Source: Clitopilus passeckerianus (taxonomy: Eukaryota; Basidiomycota; Agaricomycetes; Agaricales; Entolomataceae). From it: a stretch of 64,000 nt of DNA. Position numbers and translations under genes: made by a program. Positions 21,931 to 32,878 of the stretch are shown piece by piece (position 1 is the stretch's first letter; every line of letters begins with the position of its first letter). Location of the stretch: the NCBI GenBank assembly GCA_944990035.1, contig CALYLX010000023.1, forward strand, positions 124,001-188,000, read 5' to 3'. Below the pieces are notes generated by a model. It was not told where the DNA came from. It did no database searches and worked only from the letters and a program-made list of their open reading frames with translations.

Positions 21931-22972
21931 TGCCTCTACAGATTTCATCACTGATCTTCCTGAGGTTAACGGTTACGACTCACTCATGGTCGTGGTAGAC
22001 CATGGCCTTAGTAAGGGGGTAATTTTGATCCCTTGCAAGAAGACCATTGACGCCCTAGGCACTGCCAACAACTACCTGGACGCTGTCTACAGAAGATTTG
22101 GACTTCCCGACAAACTGATATCCGATAGAGGTCCACAATTCGCATCCAAAGTATTCCAAGAACTAGGACGACTCCTAGGAATCAAGCTTTCCCTGACAAC
22201 CGCATATCACCCACAAGCAGATGGAGAAACCGAACGCGTCAACCAAGACATTGGCGCTTATCTCCGACTATTCTGCGCCAACAACCCCGAGAAATGGCTA
22301 GAACTAATTCCCCTAATGGAATTCGCCCATAACAAACGTGTTCATGCCGTCACCGCACAAACTCCATTCTACCTAATGAACGGAGCAGAACCACGCGCTA
22401 TTCCCCTTCCATATCAGAAGACCAATGTCCCTGCTGCGGAAACCCGAATGAAAGAACTCCAACAAGCACGAGACGAAGCTGCGGCTGCCCATGAACTTGC
22501 GAGACGAAAGATGGCCGAACGTGTCCGAAGTAACTTCAAACCATTTGAACAAGGACAGAAGGTTTGGTTGGAAACAACTAACCTAAAACTGGCATACTAC
22601 TCAAAGAAGTTCACGCCACGACGAGAAGGCCCCTTCACGATCAAAGAAGTTCTAGGTCCGCTGACCTACAGATTAGAACTACCCCGAGCATGGAAAATTC
22701 ACCCTGTGTTCCACGCCACCCTCCTCACACCATACAAGGAAACCGAGACACATGGGCCCAATTTCCTAGAACCGCCACCTGACCTCATCAATCAAGAAGA
22801 AGAATGGGAAGTGGAAGAAATTGTCGCACACAAACGACATCGTGGGAAGATCCTTTACAAGATCAAGTGGAAAGGATATCCGACATCGGAGAACTCATGG
22901 GAACCTGTGAGAAACCTCCAGAACGCCAAGAAGACCCTTGAAGCATATAAGAAGAGGAAGAACATTCGGTGA
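21925..22972 (+). CDS. pol: Inner element integrase core and chromodomain
   Basis: From FELASTDFITDLP the frame has the DDE core: Asp in STDFIT, Asp in SDRGPQF, Glu in DGETERVNQ. The C-terminal GPFTIKEVLGPLTYRLELP module follows, then a classical chromodomain EEWEVEEIVAHKRHRGK..YKIKWKGYPTSENSWEP ending about 22950. Chromodomains of this type direct integration to marked chromatin. The upstream part is removed by the internal deletion, so no start codon belongs to this frame. Confidence 0.85.
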
Positions 22973-23022
22973 ATCTCCATCAACCCACAGCACTTTGCCG
23001 AAGCAAACACATCTTGCTTATA

Positions 23023-23903
23023 ATGTCCTCCAATGTCTCCTCCTACGACCGCACCATCATCCTTAACACCTTCAAAACCGATTCCGCTGTTACGGCGCTC
23101 CGTACAAACACTGCCTGGAGCAGCAACGACAGCCTCCTCACCGAAGTGGCAGAGCGGGGCTCAGCCTACCACGACCGAAGAACCGAATTCCGCAACGAAG
23201 TGGCTCGTCTACGCCACCTATATTCGAAAACCCTTGAAGAACTTGATCGAGCTCTTGACAGCTCTGACCAACGCACGGAGGAAACCCTCACCGACCTCTT
23301 CTTCGCTGCCGGAGGTACAGCCTTCCTTGATCAGCACTATCCTGAACGACGAAGCTGGTTCCCCAACCCGAAAGAGACAGATTTCGAAACCCTTGCCGCC
23401 AATCCCTGGGGGCCTGAGGAAGATCAAACCACCGAAGAACCGACGATTCTCACGGCACGTCAGGTTCGAGGAACCCTCCAAGAATTCCCCCCGTCACCAA
23501 CCTTGCTACCGCTGCCAAGATAAAGCACAATCCCTTCATTCAAACTATACCCGAGGATCAAGATAGCGACAAGGAAAACGTCAACCCAAATGTCAAACCC
23601 ACCGACACCTTACCTCTCCGCATTCGAAAGCCCACCAGAGTCAGATTCGCCAACTCTGGTGAACCCTCTTCCTCAACGATCTCGTCACAGAAGGCGCCGC
23701 GTACCGGATACCTCGCCAACCAGCCACCACCGCCCAGACACTTCCGATGCTATGTTTGCGGAGGCAGACATCGACAATACCATTGCTTTCGTTTTGTTTG
23801 TCGTCTGTGTCATCATCGCGGCCCAGGCCATTACCCGGTTAACTGTCCACAACGCTATTGGAAGAACATAGACCGCCATTTCTGGGGCAAGAAGAAGAAT
23901 TGA
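23023..23903 (+). pseudogene. Inner element third ORF with Cys/His-rich end (frameshifted)
   Basis: A frame beginning ATG 23023 (MSSNVSSYDRTIILNTF) overlaps nothing of Pol. It has a helical middle (RNEVARLRHLYSKTLEELD) and stops at 23521 after a run of six C (near 23486). In the adjacent frame coding continues (QDSDKENVNPNVK, RKPTRVRFANSGEP) to a C-terminal region CYVCGGRHRQYHCFRFVCRL then CHHRGPGHYPVNC, and stops at 23901-23903. The Cys/His spacing resembles two linked zinc knuckles. Such extra ORFs downstream of Pol occur in some basidiomycete Ty3 elements; a nucleic-acid-binding role is inferred. Confidence 0.6.
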
Positions 23904-23936
23904 AGTCAGGTGACTTCAACGCTAGCGAGAGGGTAA

Positions 23937-24398
23937 TGTTACAGTTACCTTGGATACACACCCGGACTCTTTTTCCTTTTACTCATCTACCATTACTATC
24001 CCCGCCCCGCTTACGTTTATACATTTACTCAGTACTGCTGCGCATTACTCATCCCTTTAGCTATGATTACTCAGTATTCTCACGATCGTGGGATACTTGT
24101 ACTATATTTACTTACCATGACTCATCGTGACTCTTACTCTGACTCACTCCGAGTCATACTTACTTTTGCTTACTTAGCATTGCTGCGCAATGCCCAACCC
24201 TTAGCCCTACTCTTCATGTATAAATACTTTCACGCTTTCGGTCTTGCTTCCCCAGCTTGACCTAAAAGCCTATACATCGCTATTTGCTTTAACTTCGACT
24301 CGCTCGATTACTCTCGCTCGTCTCTACAAAGGCTGGTAGAGGACTAAGCAGCTGAACTCTTGATACTTGGTTGAGCACGTAGCGATACTAGCTTAACA
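23937..24398 (+). repeat. 3' LTR of inner element
   Basis: 462 bp, TGTTACAG..CTTAACA, followed by the ATTCA duplication at 24399-24403. TATAAATA lies near 24219-24226. A purine-rich GCGAGAGGG just upstream (23923-23933) is a possible polypurine tract. Confidence 0.95.
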
Positions 24399-25496
24399 AT
24401 TCACACTGAATGTCACTCGATGCTGATACAGCCATGGTGTGCCAAGAATCACATCATAATTTGAGATGTTAATTACATCAAAATGACGATCCTCTCCTAT
24501 CCCCTGGTATTCCAGCCTGGCGGATACGGCATAATTCACGCGTGAGCGCGACCCTTGCACAGCAAGCTGTACCAAAATAGGTGAAGTTAGTTCCTTCCTC
24601 GTCAAGTTGAGTTGTTGAACTAACGTTGTTGACACAAAATCACCGAGTGATCCTGAGTCGATTAACGCCTTCGCCGGGTGCCCATTGATGCGGACAACAA
24701 CAACGAGTGGCTTAGGAACGGACCTAGAAGGGTCTTTTGTCATTGACGCGTTTTGCAAAGAAGGGTACGTACCAGCCTGTACCTGCTGACCGTAAAGATC
24801 AATGATGATGCCAGTGCGTCGATCATTCCTTCTCCTATTGCCTCGGTAAGGGTAAGTGCCAGGCTGTGGGCGTACTTTGAAGAGATTGGTGAGCAAATCA
24901 TGTTCTCCTCTCTCAAAAAAGTCCCATCGAGGTCTTTTCAGAACCCTCTTCGCATACCAGTTGTTCAGATTGAACTTGCGCATGCGAAGGTACCTTCCAG
25001 CAATCAAATTCTTTGATCGCCGGTAAGTATCAATGATTTCATATTCATCATTATTGATTCTGTGCACGTCAAAGATCCTGACGCGCTTCTGTTCCTTAGG
25101 TCGGAAACTGGAATCAAGCACGCGTTGGGCATTCCAAGCCCACATATCCGGAGGGGATAACTTAGTGCACATCCGATCATAATCATAGATCGGTTTGTTC
25201 GTGTACTGGCTCATTGCACGAGCGTACCACGCAGCAGGTGAGAATTCCGGATTCTCAACCGTGCTAATTCGAACTCTCAAACCATCGTGCTCAGGGTGAA
25301 CACTATCCATCACAATCAAGTGGTCAGGATCGGTTTGGTACACCAGGAAACGGGTGTCAATATCTGTAAGTGATTCCTTAGAATCTCCTGGATAGGGTGA
25401 CGAACTTTCAAGCAGGAACATCATCTTCCTCGCGTGAACATCACCAATAGTCATTCTAGGGCCCGAAATGGCTTCATCTTTCTGGGCGAACTTCAT
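24399..25496 (-). CDS. pol: Outer element copy 2 protease region
   Basis: This frame contains a Gag-Pol linker (NNWYAKRVLKRPRWDFFERG) and then the retroviral-type aspartic protease: KALIDSGSLGDFVSTTLV (about 24620-24675) and DVILGTPWLYQHRVTF at the end. The nested element cuts the frame at 24398. Across the insertion the protein would read VTFSVN then PPSITIGN, continuing at 18175. Copy 1 keeps the last 40 codons of this region (1-124). Confidence 0.85.
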
Positions 25497-25513
25497 TCAA
25501 AAGTCCGTGAAGA

Positions 25514-28101
25514 TTAACCACTCGCGCTCGGATGACGGTGCCAAGTTCTCAATGAGATAGGTACGCTAATATCCCTTGAGAGGATATCATTGAGCTCAGC
25601 ACCCGTTAGCTTCTTGTGCGCGTTTGAACGCTCATCAAACGGGTCGACGAAGTCAGGGTAAAGTTCCCTAGGAGGTATGATCTCCCTTCCGAAACTCAAA
25701 ATCCGAATTATGATCGGTTACTGACGCATCAGACACTTCAGAATCTGTGTCATCGTCAAGGGCCCAGTCCACCATACCAAGGTTCAAGGTTTGAGTGGTC
25801 TCGGCCAGACTTGCCTCACGAAGTTTTTCGGTGCGGTCAAAGTCAATTCCTACGCTGAAGTTACTAACTCCAGGTGGTTTCCTTTGCTTCCTTTAGCCGT
25901 ATTGGCCTTGGGACAGTTCCTGGACATATGTCCGGGTTCCTTGCAACGGAAGCAACGTCCTTCAGCGCGAAGTTGCTCTTTCTCTTCCTCGCTGAGGTGA
26001 GTTTTGGCATTCGCGTTCCTCCATTTGATTTAGAGGAATTGGACTCATTCTTTCCGTATCCAGAATTATTTCCAGACGTGGAAGGCTTGTGACGGCGCTG
26101 ATCATTAGACTTGGTCTGATGATTTTGGCGAGAACCTGACGGTGAGAGTTTCCACCACCATTTCCAGCTTTGGGAGGCTGAGGGTCTCGGCGCTGTTCAT
26201 TTCGGCTATGGTCAGGTCGATCATTTCGACGTTCCTCATTGCCAACAGCCTCTGCCATCTCAATGTATTCGGCCTCGCGAACTACATGAGACCATTTGGC
26301 AGTCTCTGGGTTGATCTTGGCCATGTAAAGAGCCTTTCGAATCGACGGACGGAAGTTGTGGAACAACTTCATGACCTTTTCCTTTGCGGTAAGAACCGAC
26401 TGTAAGGAATAATTCATTCAACTCAGCAACGTAGTCCCTGACTGATCGATTGCCTTGTTGACAGCGTTCCAGGCGCTGGCGTTGCTTATCCCTGTAATTC
26501 AGAGGGAAACACGCATTGAAGAGTCCAATGAAGAACTCCTCGAGGGTCCATTTCTCCGGATGGTGAGAAACGGCCCTGGCATAGTAAGTATATGCTCTTC
26601 CGGTGAGGAATTCAGACAAAACTAAAACTTGTCGTCGTTTCTCTACCAGGCCATACTTGACGTAGGCGGTCCCATGGGTAAGGAACTTCTGGAACTGCTG
26701 TAAATCGGCAGTACCAGAGTACTTCTCCGGCGGGGTAGGCTTGATCAAGGTCCTAACATAGGCCATTGATCGAGATTTGCGATGCTTACGCTCCTTTCGG
26801 CCCTTTCGGGTCCTTCGGTGGCGGCGGCCTCTATCCTCAGAAGATTCGGAGGAGGAAGTGGAGGAATCAGAGCTCTCATCAGAGCTCGACGAATCCGATC
26901 CACTCGGAGGTGAGTCCTCACTGTCAGATGAGCTCGACTCACTGGAGTCAGAGCTATCCTCATCATCATCATCAGAGGGGTCGGACCTCTTCTTGTGACG
27001 AAGGCGGCCAAAGGCGCGCCCTAAGGAGCTCTTAGGAGTAACCTGGCTAATGGGCTTGGTTGCGCGACCCTTAGCTTCTTTCTCCTTTCGGCGAGAAGAC
27101 TTGGACTGAGTCTTTTCTCCTCCGTCCTTCGCTATTCTGTTCAACAGTCTAGCGTAGTCTTCAGAGATGGGTGCAGACGTCGATCGACGTTGGCGCTGGC
27201 GTTTAGCCTTGGCCTTAGCACGTTCTTTCTCTTTCTTCCTCTTGTCAGAAGTAGAATTCTCTTGTACATTAGATTCCGGAGTAATGCCATGAACATTAAT
27301 TCCATCACCTTCGATGTCAGAACCATCAGGTTCGTTGTCAGGCTCACGAGCATTCTCCTGAATATCTTCAAAGAGAGCTCTTTGTGTGCTGATGTCGCGT
27401 TCATCCTCGGGGATTCCGGAATTACCCCAATTCAGAGGATCAATGCCCTTTCCCTTGTCGGGCCGGGCACTCATATTCACAGTCGCATTATCCGACTCGT
27501 CGGATTCAGATGCGTCGGTTTCTACAGTGGCAGCGTATTTCATGCGCTTCTCATAAGCGGTACGTTGCTCCTGGCTCATACTGTCCCGAGCCGCGTTGTA
27601 GAGCATTTCTTGCTCTTCAGTCAACTCGGCTTGGACAGATTCTTCTTCATCGCGCTCGTGATGAAGAGAATTTTCGTCATATTCAAACAAATCATCTATT
27701 TGATCATTATCGAATATTTCAGGTACATCTTCTAATACATTATTAGAAGTTTCCTTCACACCAGAGCCGTCGCTCAAGGTGTCGGAAATACCGCGAGGAC
27801 CTTCATCCTCGCCACGAAGACTCTCATCTTCGCTAACACCGCGTGTGCCAGACACGGGTGAAGCAGCCCTAGATTGCACTCCTTGACCATTGTCAAGGGA
27901 TAGATCTGCTGCGCCGGCCAATCCACCTGGCATGGTGGATCCTGCCGAAGACGACACTTGCGTGCCGCCCGGACCGCGTGGACGGAACTGATAAGTCCGT
28001 TTAACGGGAGGTGCCATAATTCGGGTTTGTTGAGGGTTTAAGCTGAGAGACAGTTGACTCTGCGAGGTCGGGTGTACTTGGGTGGCCAAACCGCTGTACA
28101 T
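25514..28101 (-). pseudogene. gag: Outer element copy 2 Gag (frameshifted)
   Basis: Gag starts at ATG 28101 or, better, at 28017 (MAPPVKRTYQFRPRGPGG). A long acidic and serine-rich N-terminal part is followed by the capsid-like domain (PEKYSGTADLQQFQKFL, GLFNACFPLNYRDKQRQRL). The frame breaks near 26400, continues as KVMKLFHNFRPSIRKALYMA, breaks again near 26110, and carries the zinc knuckle CFRCKEPGHMSRNCPK near 25905-25956. A last fragment (MSFGREIIPPRELYPDFVDP) runs to 25514. No second copy of this part lies in the window, so error and decay cannot be told apart. Confidence 0.8.
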
Positions 28102-28175
28102 TCCGCGAATACGAGAGTCAAATGAAAACGATAAGAGACGCTGGGAGCGAGAAGAGCTGGGAGTTGCTCAAAATA

Positions 28176-28423
28176 TGTGGCGGGAGTGTGAGAGTATCAC
28201 AGTCGCGTCACACGTAGCCTCGAGAGAGCAGGTGTAAGTCCTCTTCTATTCGAGATTGCTGGTCTCTCTAAATCATGTACAGGACCTTTATATACTAATT
28301 CCTAGGTATAACTAACGTAATCTGTGAAGTAGCTACGATGTACGGATGTATAGAACGAGCTCGGAATAGTAATCTAATCTTATCTGGATGAAGTAAGCAT
28401 AACGTTGTCACGTATTCGCCACA
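28176..28423 (-). repeat. 5' LTR of outer element copy 2
   Basis: 248 bp, identical by eye to 13274-13521. The duplication CAAAT follows at 28424-28428 and NACHT copy C resumes. Confidence 0.95.
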
Positions 28424-29873
28424 CAAATCTTGCCACGTGTCACCCAAATCACCAACGACCAGCTCATATTTACCAAGTCGCTCGCCTCGCAGTTAGACCA
28501 ACTCATCACCAACCCTCTCAGAGGCGCATGCCAACAAGATCCCTCTCTAAACGATGCATTCGGAGTCATCGTCTTGGACGGCTTGGACCAATTTGAAGAT
28601 GTGCAGGATCAGCGAGAACTCATTTCACTTTTCGTGGATGTATTCTCTCGTAATGCCCTCCCGTTGATTTTCTCATCGCCACTGCGACGGAACCCCACAT
28701 TACAGAGATTTTTGACTCGGTTCGCCCATCACGTCTCATCCTCCGAGTCGTGCTCGACGATGTACTCGCACCTTCCGCTGACGTGGAACTTTACGTAAGG
28801 TCGCTGTTTGATCGGTTGGAGAAGAGCTGTCGACATACCATCCATGAATCGTGGCCACCAGAGAGTTCAATCCAGAAAATCCTACAAAAATCACCCGGTC
28901 AATTCCTTTATGCTTCCGCCGTGGTCCAATACGTTTGTTCGCCGGATGGTGACCCCCAACGGCGTTTGCAGTCTGTCCTTTCTGGGATTTTTCCTGAGGG
29001 CGAATCACCATTCGAGGAAATCGACAAACGTTTCCTCCGAGTCCTTCGAACTATCAAACCACATTCCCTTGAAATCGTCATGGATGTTCTGGCTTGGCTG
29101 GTAGTTCGCGATGGGGAGGTCATGAGAAGTCCCATCTTGCCTACTGCTAGAGACGATTATTCTCCCTTACTTTCACCCATGGGCCTCGAGAAACTGCTCA
29201 TGATCAGCCCTGGGGAAATCTACGATCACCTCCTCCCCCTCCATCCCCTTTTTGATATCTCTCCCAAAGGTTTCACTCACCATCCGATACGGGCGTTTCA
29301 CGCATCACTTTGGGATTTCCTCGCAGACCCCTTGAGAGCCAGTTCATTCGTCATGAACATACAATCGGCCAGTGGTCGGATAGCTAAATGTCTCCTTCGA
29401 CATATGTTCCTACAGAGCACCTTCCTCGGAAGCAAGCCTGGTTCTCCCAGACCCCAGTACAACCCCGCACTCCTGGAGGAATCATTTCGCCATCATCTTT
29501 GCAATGCAGCGCCTACTAGGGACTTGAGGAAGATCATAGAGGAGGTCGCCGGCTTGAGTAAAGCCAACCCAGAGGCTCTCAAATCCCTAGATCTGGGTCG
29601 GCCCTTCACTAGCATCCTGCCGTTCGTCACCTTGTCATGCGGCACCAAACAAGCCATAGTGAAGTTTCTTCAGGTGCGTTGTTTTCTGCAATTTACAGAG
29701 CTACGCTGACGATCGATTTCGACACCCAGAAATGCAACAAATCGAATAGAGCCTCGTTTGCTCGCTACTTGATCATTCAAATTCGGGTTGCAACGTTTCG
29801 TCTTCGGAACATTTCCCTGGCATCGTCATGTGGCCGACAGGGCTGTTCATGTTTTCAGCCTGAAAACCCTTGA
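28424..29873 (+). pseudogene. NACHT-domain NTPase (NLR-like), copy C, 3' part
   Basis: This continues exon 2 from 13273: ILPRVTQITNDQLIF, then Walker B GVIVLDGLDQFED near 28561-28600. One base is missing near 28671 (TTTTCTC where TTTTCCTC keeps frame). After it the frame is open to the exon end at 29673 (KFLQ, gtgcgt donor). The last exon 29730-29873 encodes the family end NISLASSCGRQGCSCF. It has the same helical C-terminal half as copies A and B, with blocks such as RPIRAFHASxWDFLADP. Without the retroelement and the single-base loss the gene would be full length. Confidence 0.85.
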
Positions 29874-31044
29874 ACTGCTGTGATGTCGAAGCATCGCACG
29901 CCCGCCTCACTTTCATGTGGTAGCGGGATTGGGCACCGGTGGGTCAAGACAAAGGTGACTACCGACGGTGGTTGTTATTTGGGTGATTATGATGTAGGAT
30001 AATTTTCTTGTCGTTATACTGTCACTATATTTCTATATCCCTAGCTACCTGTGGGTGTGCAAGTATTTGGATGAGATTGAACTAATATTTAATTGTATAC
30101 CAATGGTCTCTTGTTCGAGAGTAGCTCGCTCGTCTTGTGTTGGCGAGCCCTCCATAAGTGGAACTCTCAATCCTCCTCGCTTCCTACGGTGTATGGGGCT
30201 ACCAATACCTTTCATCGATCGTAGCGTTTCCGGATGTCCACATCGACACGGTGGAGGAAGACCAGTCAAACGAGGGCTTTTAGAGCGATGCGGATCATGT
30301 TCAAGGAGGAAAATCTGAACATTGTGGTTGCAGATCCGTTCCCCCGAATTTGCAACAAAGCCCGGCGGACGTACGAAACCATTTTATGGAACGTTTCATG
30401 CATCAATGTTGTTGAGTTTCCTGAACCTGGGTGGCATGACGCTCAAAATGCCGCTGGTGGACGTTTAACGTTTAACGTTTGGGGCTGGTCATCATGTGCA
30501 TGTCCAGGCGCGTGTCGTTCAGGGCAGGCCTGATCGCGCTTCCAGCCGCACTTCCGGGAGTTGGTGTTGGTGTGATTCACTCCTCCATCAGCGTCACTTG
30601 GTTGGTGAAGCACAGCCGATCTTCAATGCATTGGTTGCAAAGAGAGATAACGAGCAGGCTTACAAGGCTGTACGGTCTTTTAGAAAGAATCCGATTTTCC
30701 GAGTTTCCGTTTGTTTGCTTGCCTATGACACATTCTGGCTTACTCGCAGAATTCGATCTACTCTGTGACTGACAGCTTCCTTCGATCACTTGCACCATGC
30801 AACACATCTATGGAGGCAAATCCCCAGCCCAGTTGACCTTTCAACAGGCTCATGACCAGCGGGTATCCTGCCGAGCCAGCTCCACGAAATGTGGGTTCAG
30901 TTTGAGACTGATCGCCTCCCTAAGCCAAATACTCGTCAGTCACGATTCTGATCTTGGGACAGGAGGTCGGATTTTGTATAAAGGTATGGGTGTTTCTTCG
31001 GTTGCGAATTAAACCACTCTTCTAACACGACTGACAGCATAATA
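29874..31044. other. Spacer downstream of NACHT copy C
   Basis: The first 230 bp resemble the downstream flank of copy B. A microrepeat GTTTAACGTTTAACGTTT lies at about 30464-30481. Frames around 30234-30770 (for example one ending YDTFWLTRRIRSTL) show no recognisable domain. TATAAAG at about 30977 may be the promoter of the next gene, with a possible 5'-UTR intron (gtatgg to ctgacag, about 30984-31037). Confidence 0.5.
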
Positions 31045-32742
31045 ATGATGTACGACGGCAGGAAAGCTTCTGTACCTCTTCACTTCATCGTCGTGGGTGG
31101 TGGCATAGGTGGCTTGTCCGCTGCACACTGCCTGAACCAGGCTGGGCACAAAGTCACCCTTGTTGACCCAAGTGACCTACCCGCCGAAATCGGAGCAGGT
31201 CTCTCCCTCTCGCCCAGTAAGCATCACTTACGACATCGTATCTTGTTAACAATTCTCACGAACCATGGTGAACAGATGTCACTCGACTCCTGAATAGATG
31301 GGGACTATACTCTCAGCTAGAATCGCAATGCTCGAAGCAGAAAGGAGGTTTCTCGTGTCGCTGTGGGTACATCTTTGATTGGCTGGTATTACCACGCTGA
31401 CACCTCACAGATGACACGGACGACCAAATCTTTCTCCTCGAATACTCGAATCCTCTGAATGACGGAGCCAAGTTCTATGGCGTGTCTGTAAGATAGCATA
31501 TTTCTTAATAAAATGGGTGCTAATCGTATTCCAGCGACCGTATCTTGTGACGGTGCTCTACGACCTCATCAAGGATGAAGTTACGATTGTCAAGGGAAAA
31601 ACCGTTTCTGTGGATCCCGAAACACCTTCTATAACCCTCGATAACGGCAAGGTCCTGGCTGCCGACGTTATTGTTGGTGCAGACGGCATAGCCAGCGTAG
31701 TTCGCCCGATCATCCTCCTTCCACCTGATCAGCCAGTGGTATCAGGTGATGCGTGCTATAGGGCTTTGATTCCCATCGAGGATATAAAAAAGGAACCGGA
31801 GTTGAGCACCATACCGCTTGATGATTTGCAGTTCTGGGAAGCCCCGGACAAGAAGATTATTGCTTATGGGATAGTGGGTATCTTTCCATGTATTATGTTG
31901 GATGTATTTTGTAATCTTTCCTCTCCAGGGCCCTGTGGACTACAATTTTGTCCTTGTTGTAACGGATCCCGATCCAAATGGACACTGGTCCGTGCCAGCT
32001 GATCTTGAAGAGATGAACGCTACTATGGAGGGATGGGCACCGAGGTAAGTAGACCTGATGGAGCTTCCAACGCATTCGAATTCATATACAATTTTATCAG
32101 AGCTAGGAAGTTGGTGTCTCTAGTAAAATCTGCCGTGAAGTTCAAGCTCGTCATGCGTGCACCTTCGGAAACTTGGGTGCATAAGAATGGCAGGGTAGCA
32201 CTTCTTGGAGACTCTGCACATGCGATGTTGGTGGGTAGCTATTTCATCTCCACCTGTTGCTTCAAACCTGACTGCCTCCTATTCAGCCCTATTATGCGCA
32301 AGGTGCAGCTATGGCGGTACGTTCCGATTCACCTGCATTTATCTACATTATACTCAACCAGGATTTCATTCAGATCGAAGACGCAGCAGTGCTAGGAAAC
32401 CTCTTCTCTCGTATCTCCTCTCGTGGCGAGATTGGCGATCTCCTACAAGCCTATCAGACTATACGCGCCCCACGAGCCAACGCCACTCACGCGAAATCCT
32501 TGGGAAATGGAAACCCTAACAATACGGCAGATGCCTGGAGGGCACGGGAGGGACAAGACTCCAAGATTCCCGAATTCGTCACGAAAGCTCAGGCGTTGAG
32601 GGAGGTACCAGAAGAGCTTGATTGGAAGATCTTCACGGAGAAAGAGTTTGTCCAGACCCAGTATGGGTACGATGCGGATAAGGAAGTGGATAACTGGTGG
32701 GCGAAGAACAGGAGGAACGCCATGGAGCAAAGCCGTCTGTAG
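31045..32742 (+). CDS. FAD-dependent monooxygenase, salicylate hydroxylase-like
   Basis: A class A flavoprotein hydroxylase that would use FAD, NAD(P)H and O2 to hydroxylate a small aromatic or related substrate; the substrate cannot be told. Eight exons fit the splice signals: 31045-31216, 31276-31362, 31411-31487, 31535-31873, 31929-32044, 32101-32230, 32287-32316 and 32374-32742. Motifs are the N-terminal FAD fold VVGGGIGGLSAAHCL, the middle GADGIASVVRP (DG motif) and GDSAHAMLPYYAQGAAMAIEDAAVLG, which binds the FAD phosphates. Length is about 435 residues, usual for the family. No signal peptide is seen. MM at 31045 gives two adjacent starts. Confidence 0.9.
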
Positions 32743-32878
32743 TCTTCATTTGCGTTGTCCACTTTGGGGCGTATAATCTGAACGTGGTGCATAATTACGA
32801 TACAGTCATATTTATGAATCATCGGGTGTTTGTGGACGTCATAAGAACTAGCCTACCTGTACATAATTCGAACCATAT

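Larger units (their letters stand above)
18181..24398 (+). mobile_element. Nested Ty3/Gypsy element with canonical chromodomain (inner element), internally deleted
   Basis: A 6,218-bp element with TGTTA..TAACA LTRs (18181-18640 and 23937-24398) and the 5-bp duplication ATTCA (18176-18180 and 24399-24403). It is inserted in the opposite orientation at the protease-RT junction of the outer element. The order is leader, Gag with zinc knuckle, protease, RT, start of RNase H, integrase core, chromodomain, a third ORF, then the 3' LTR. The rest of RNase H and the integrase zinc finger are missing, so the element is probably non-autonomous. The LTRs differ at two substitutions and two single-base gaps, which suggests a young insertion. 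Confidence 0.97.
13274..28423 (-). mobile_element. Ty3/Gypsy LTR retrotransposon, copy 2 (outer element), nested insertion inside
   Basis: A complete element of 15,150 bp, or about 8.9 kb without the nested insertion. LTRs of 248 bp lie at 28176-28423 (5') and 13274-13521 (3'), with no difference seen between them. The host duplication is CAAAT (13269-13273 and 28424-28428), inside NACHT copy C. Order on the minus strand is LTR, gag, protease, nested element 18181-24398, RT, RNase H, integrase, chromodomain-like segment, C-terminal extension, LTR. Identical LTRs point to a very recent insertion, yet the coding region has at least four small length changes relative to copy 1. No clear tRNA primer site with a TGG start is visible next to the 5' LTR. 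Confidence 0.97.

Noticed and set aside
30234..30772. Overlapping short frames downstream of NACHT copy C
   Set aside because: They look faintly protein-like but have no start context, splice logic or recognised domain.
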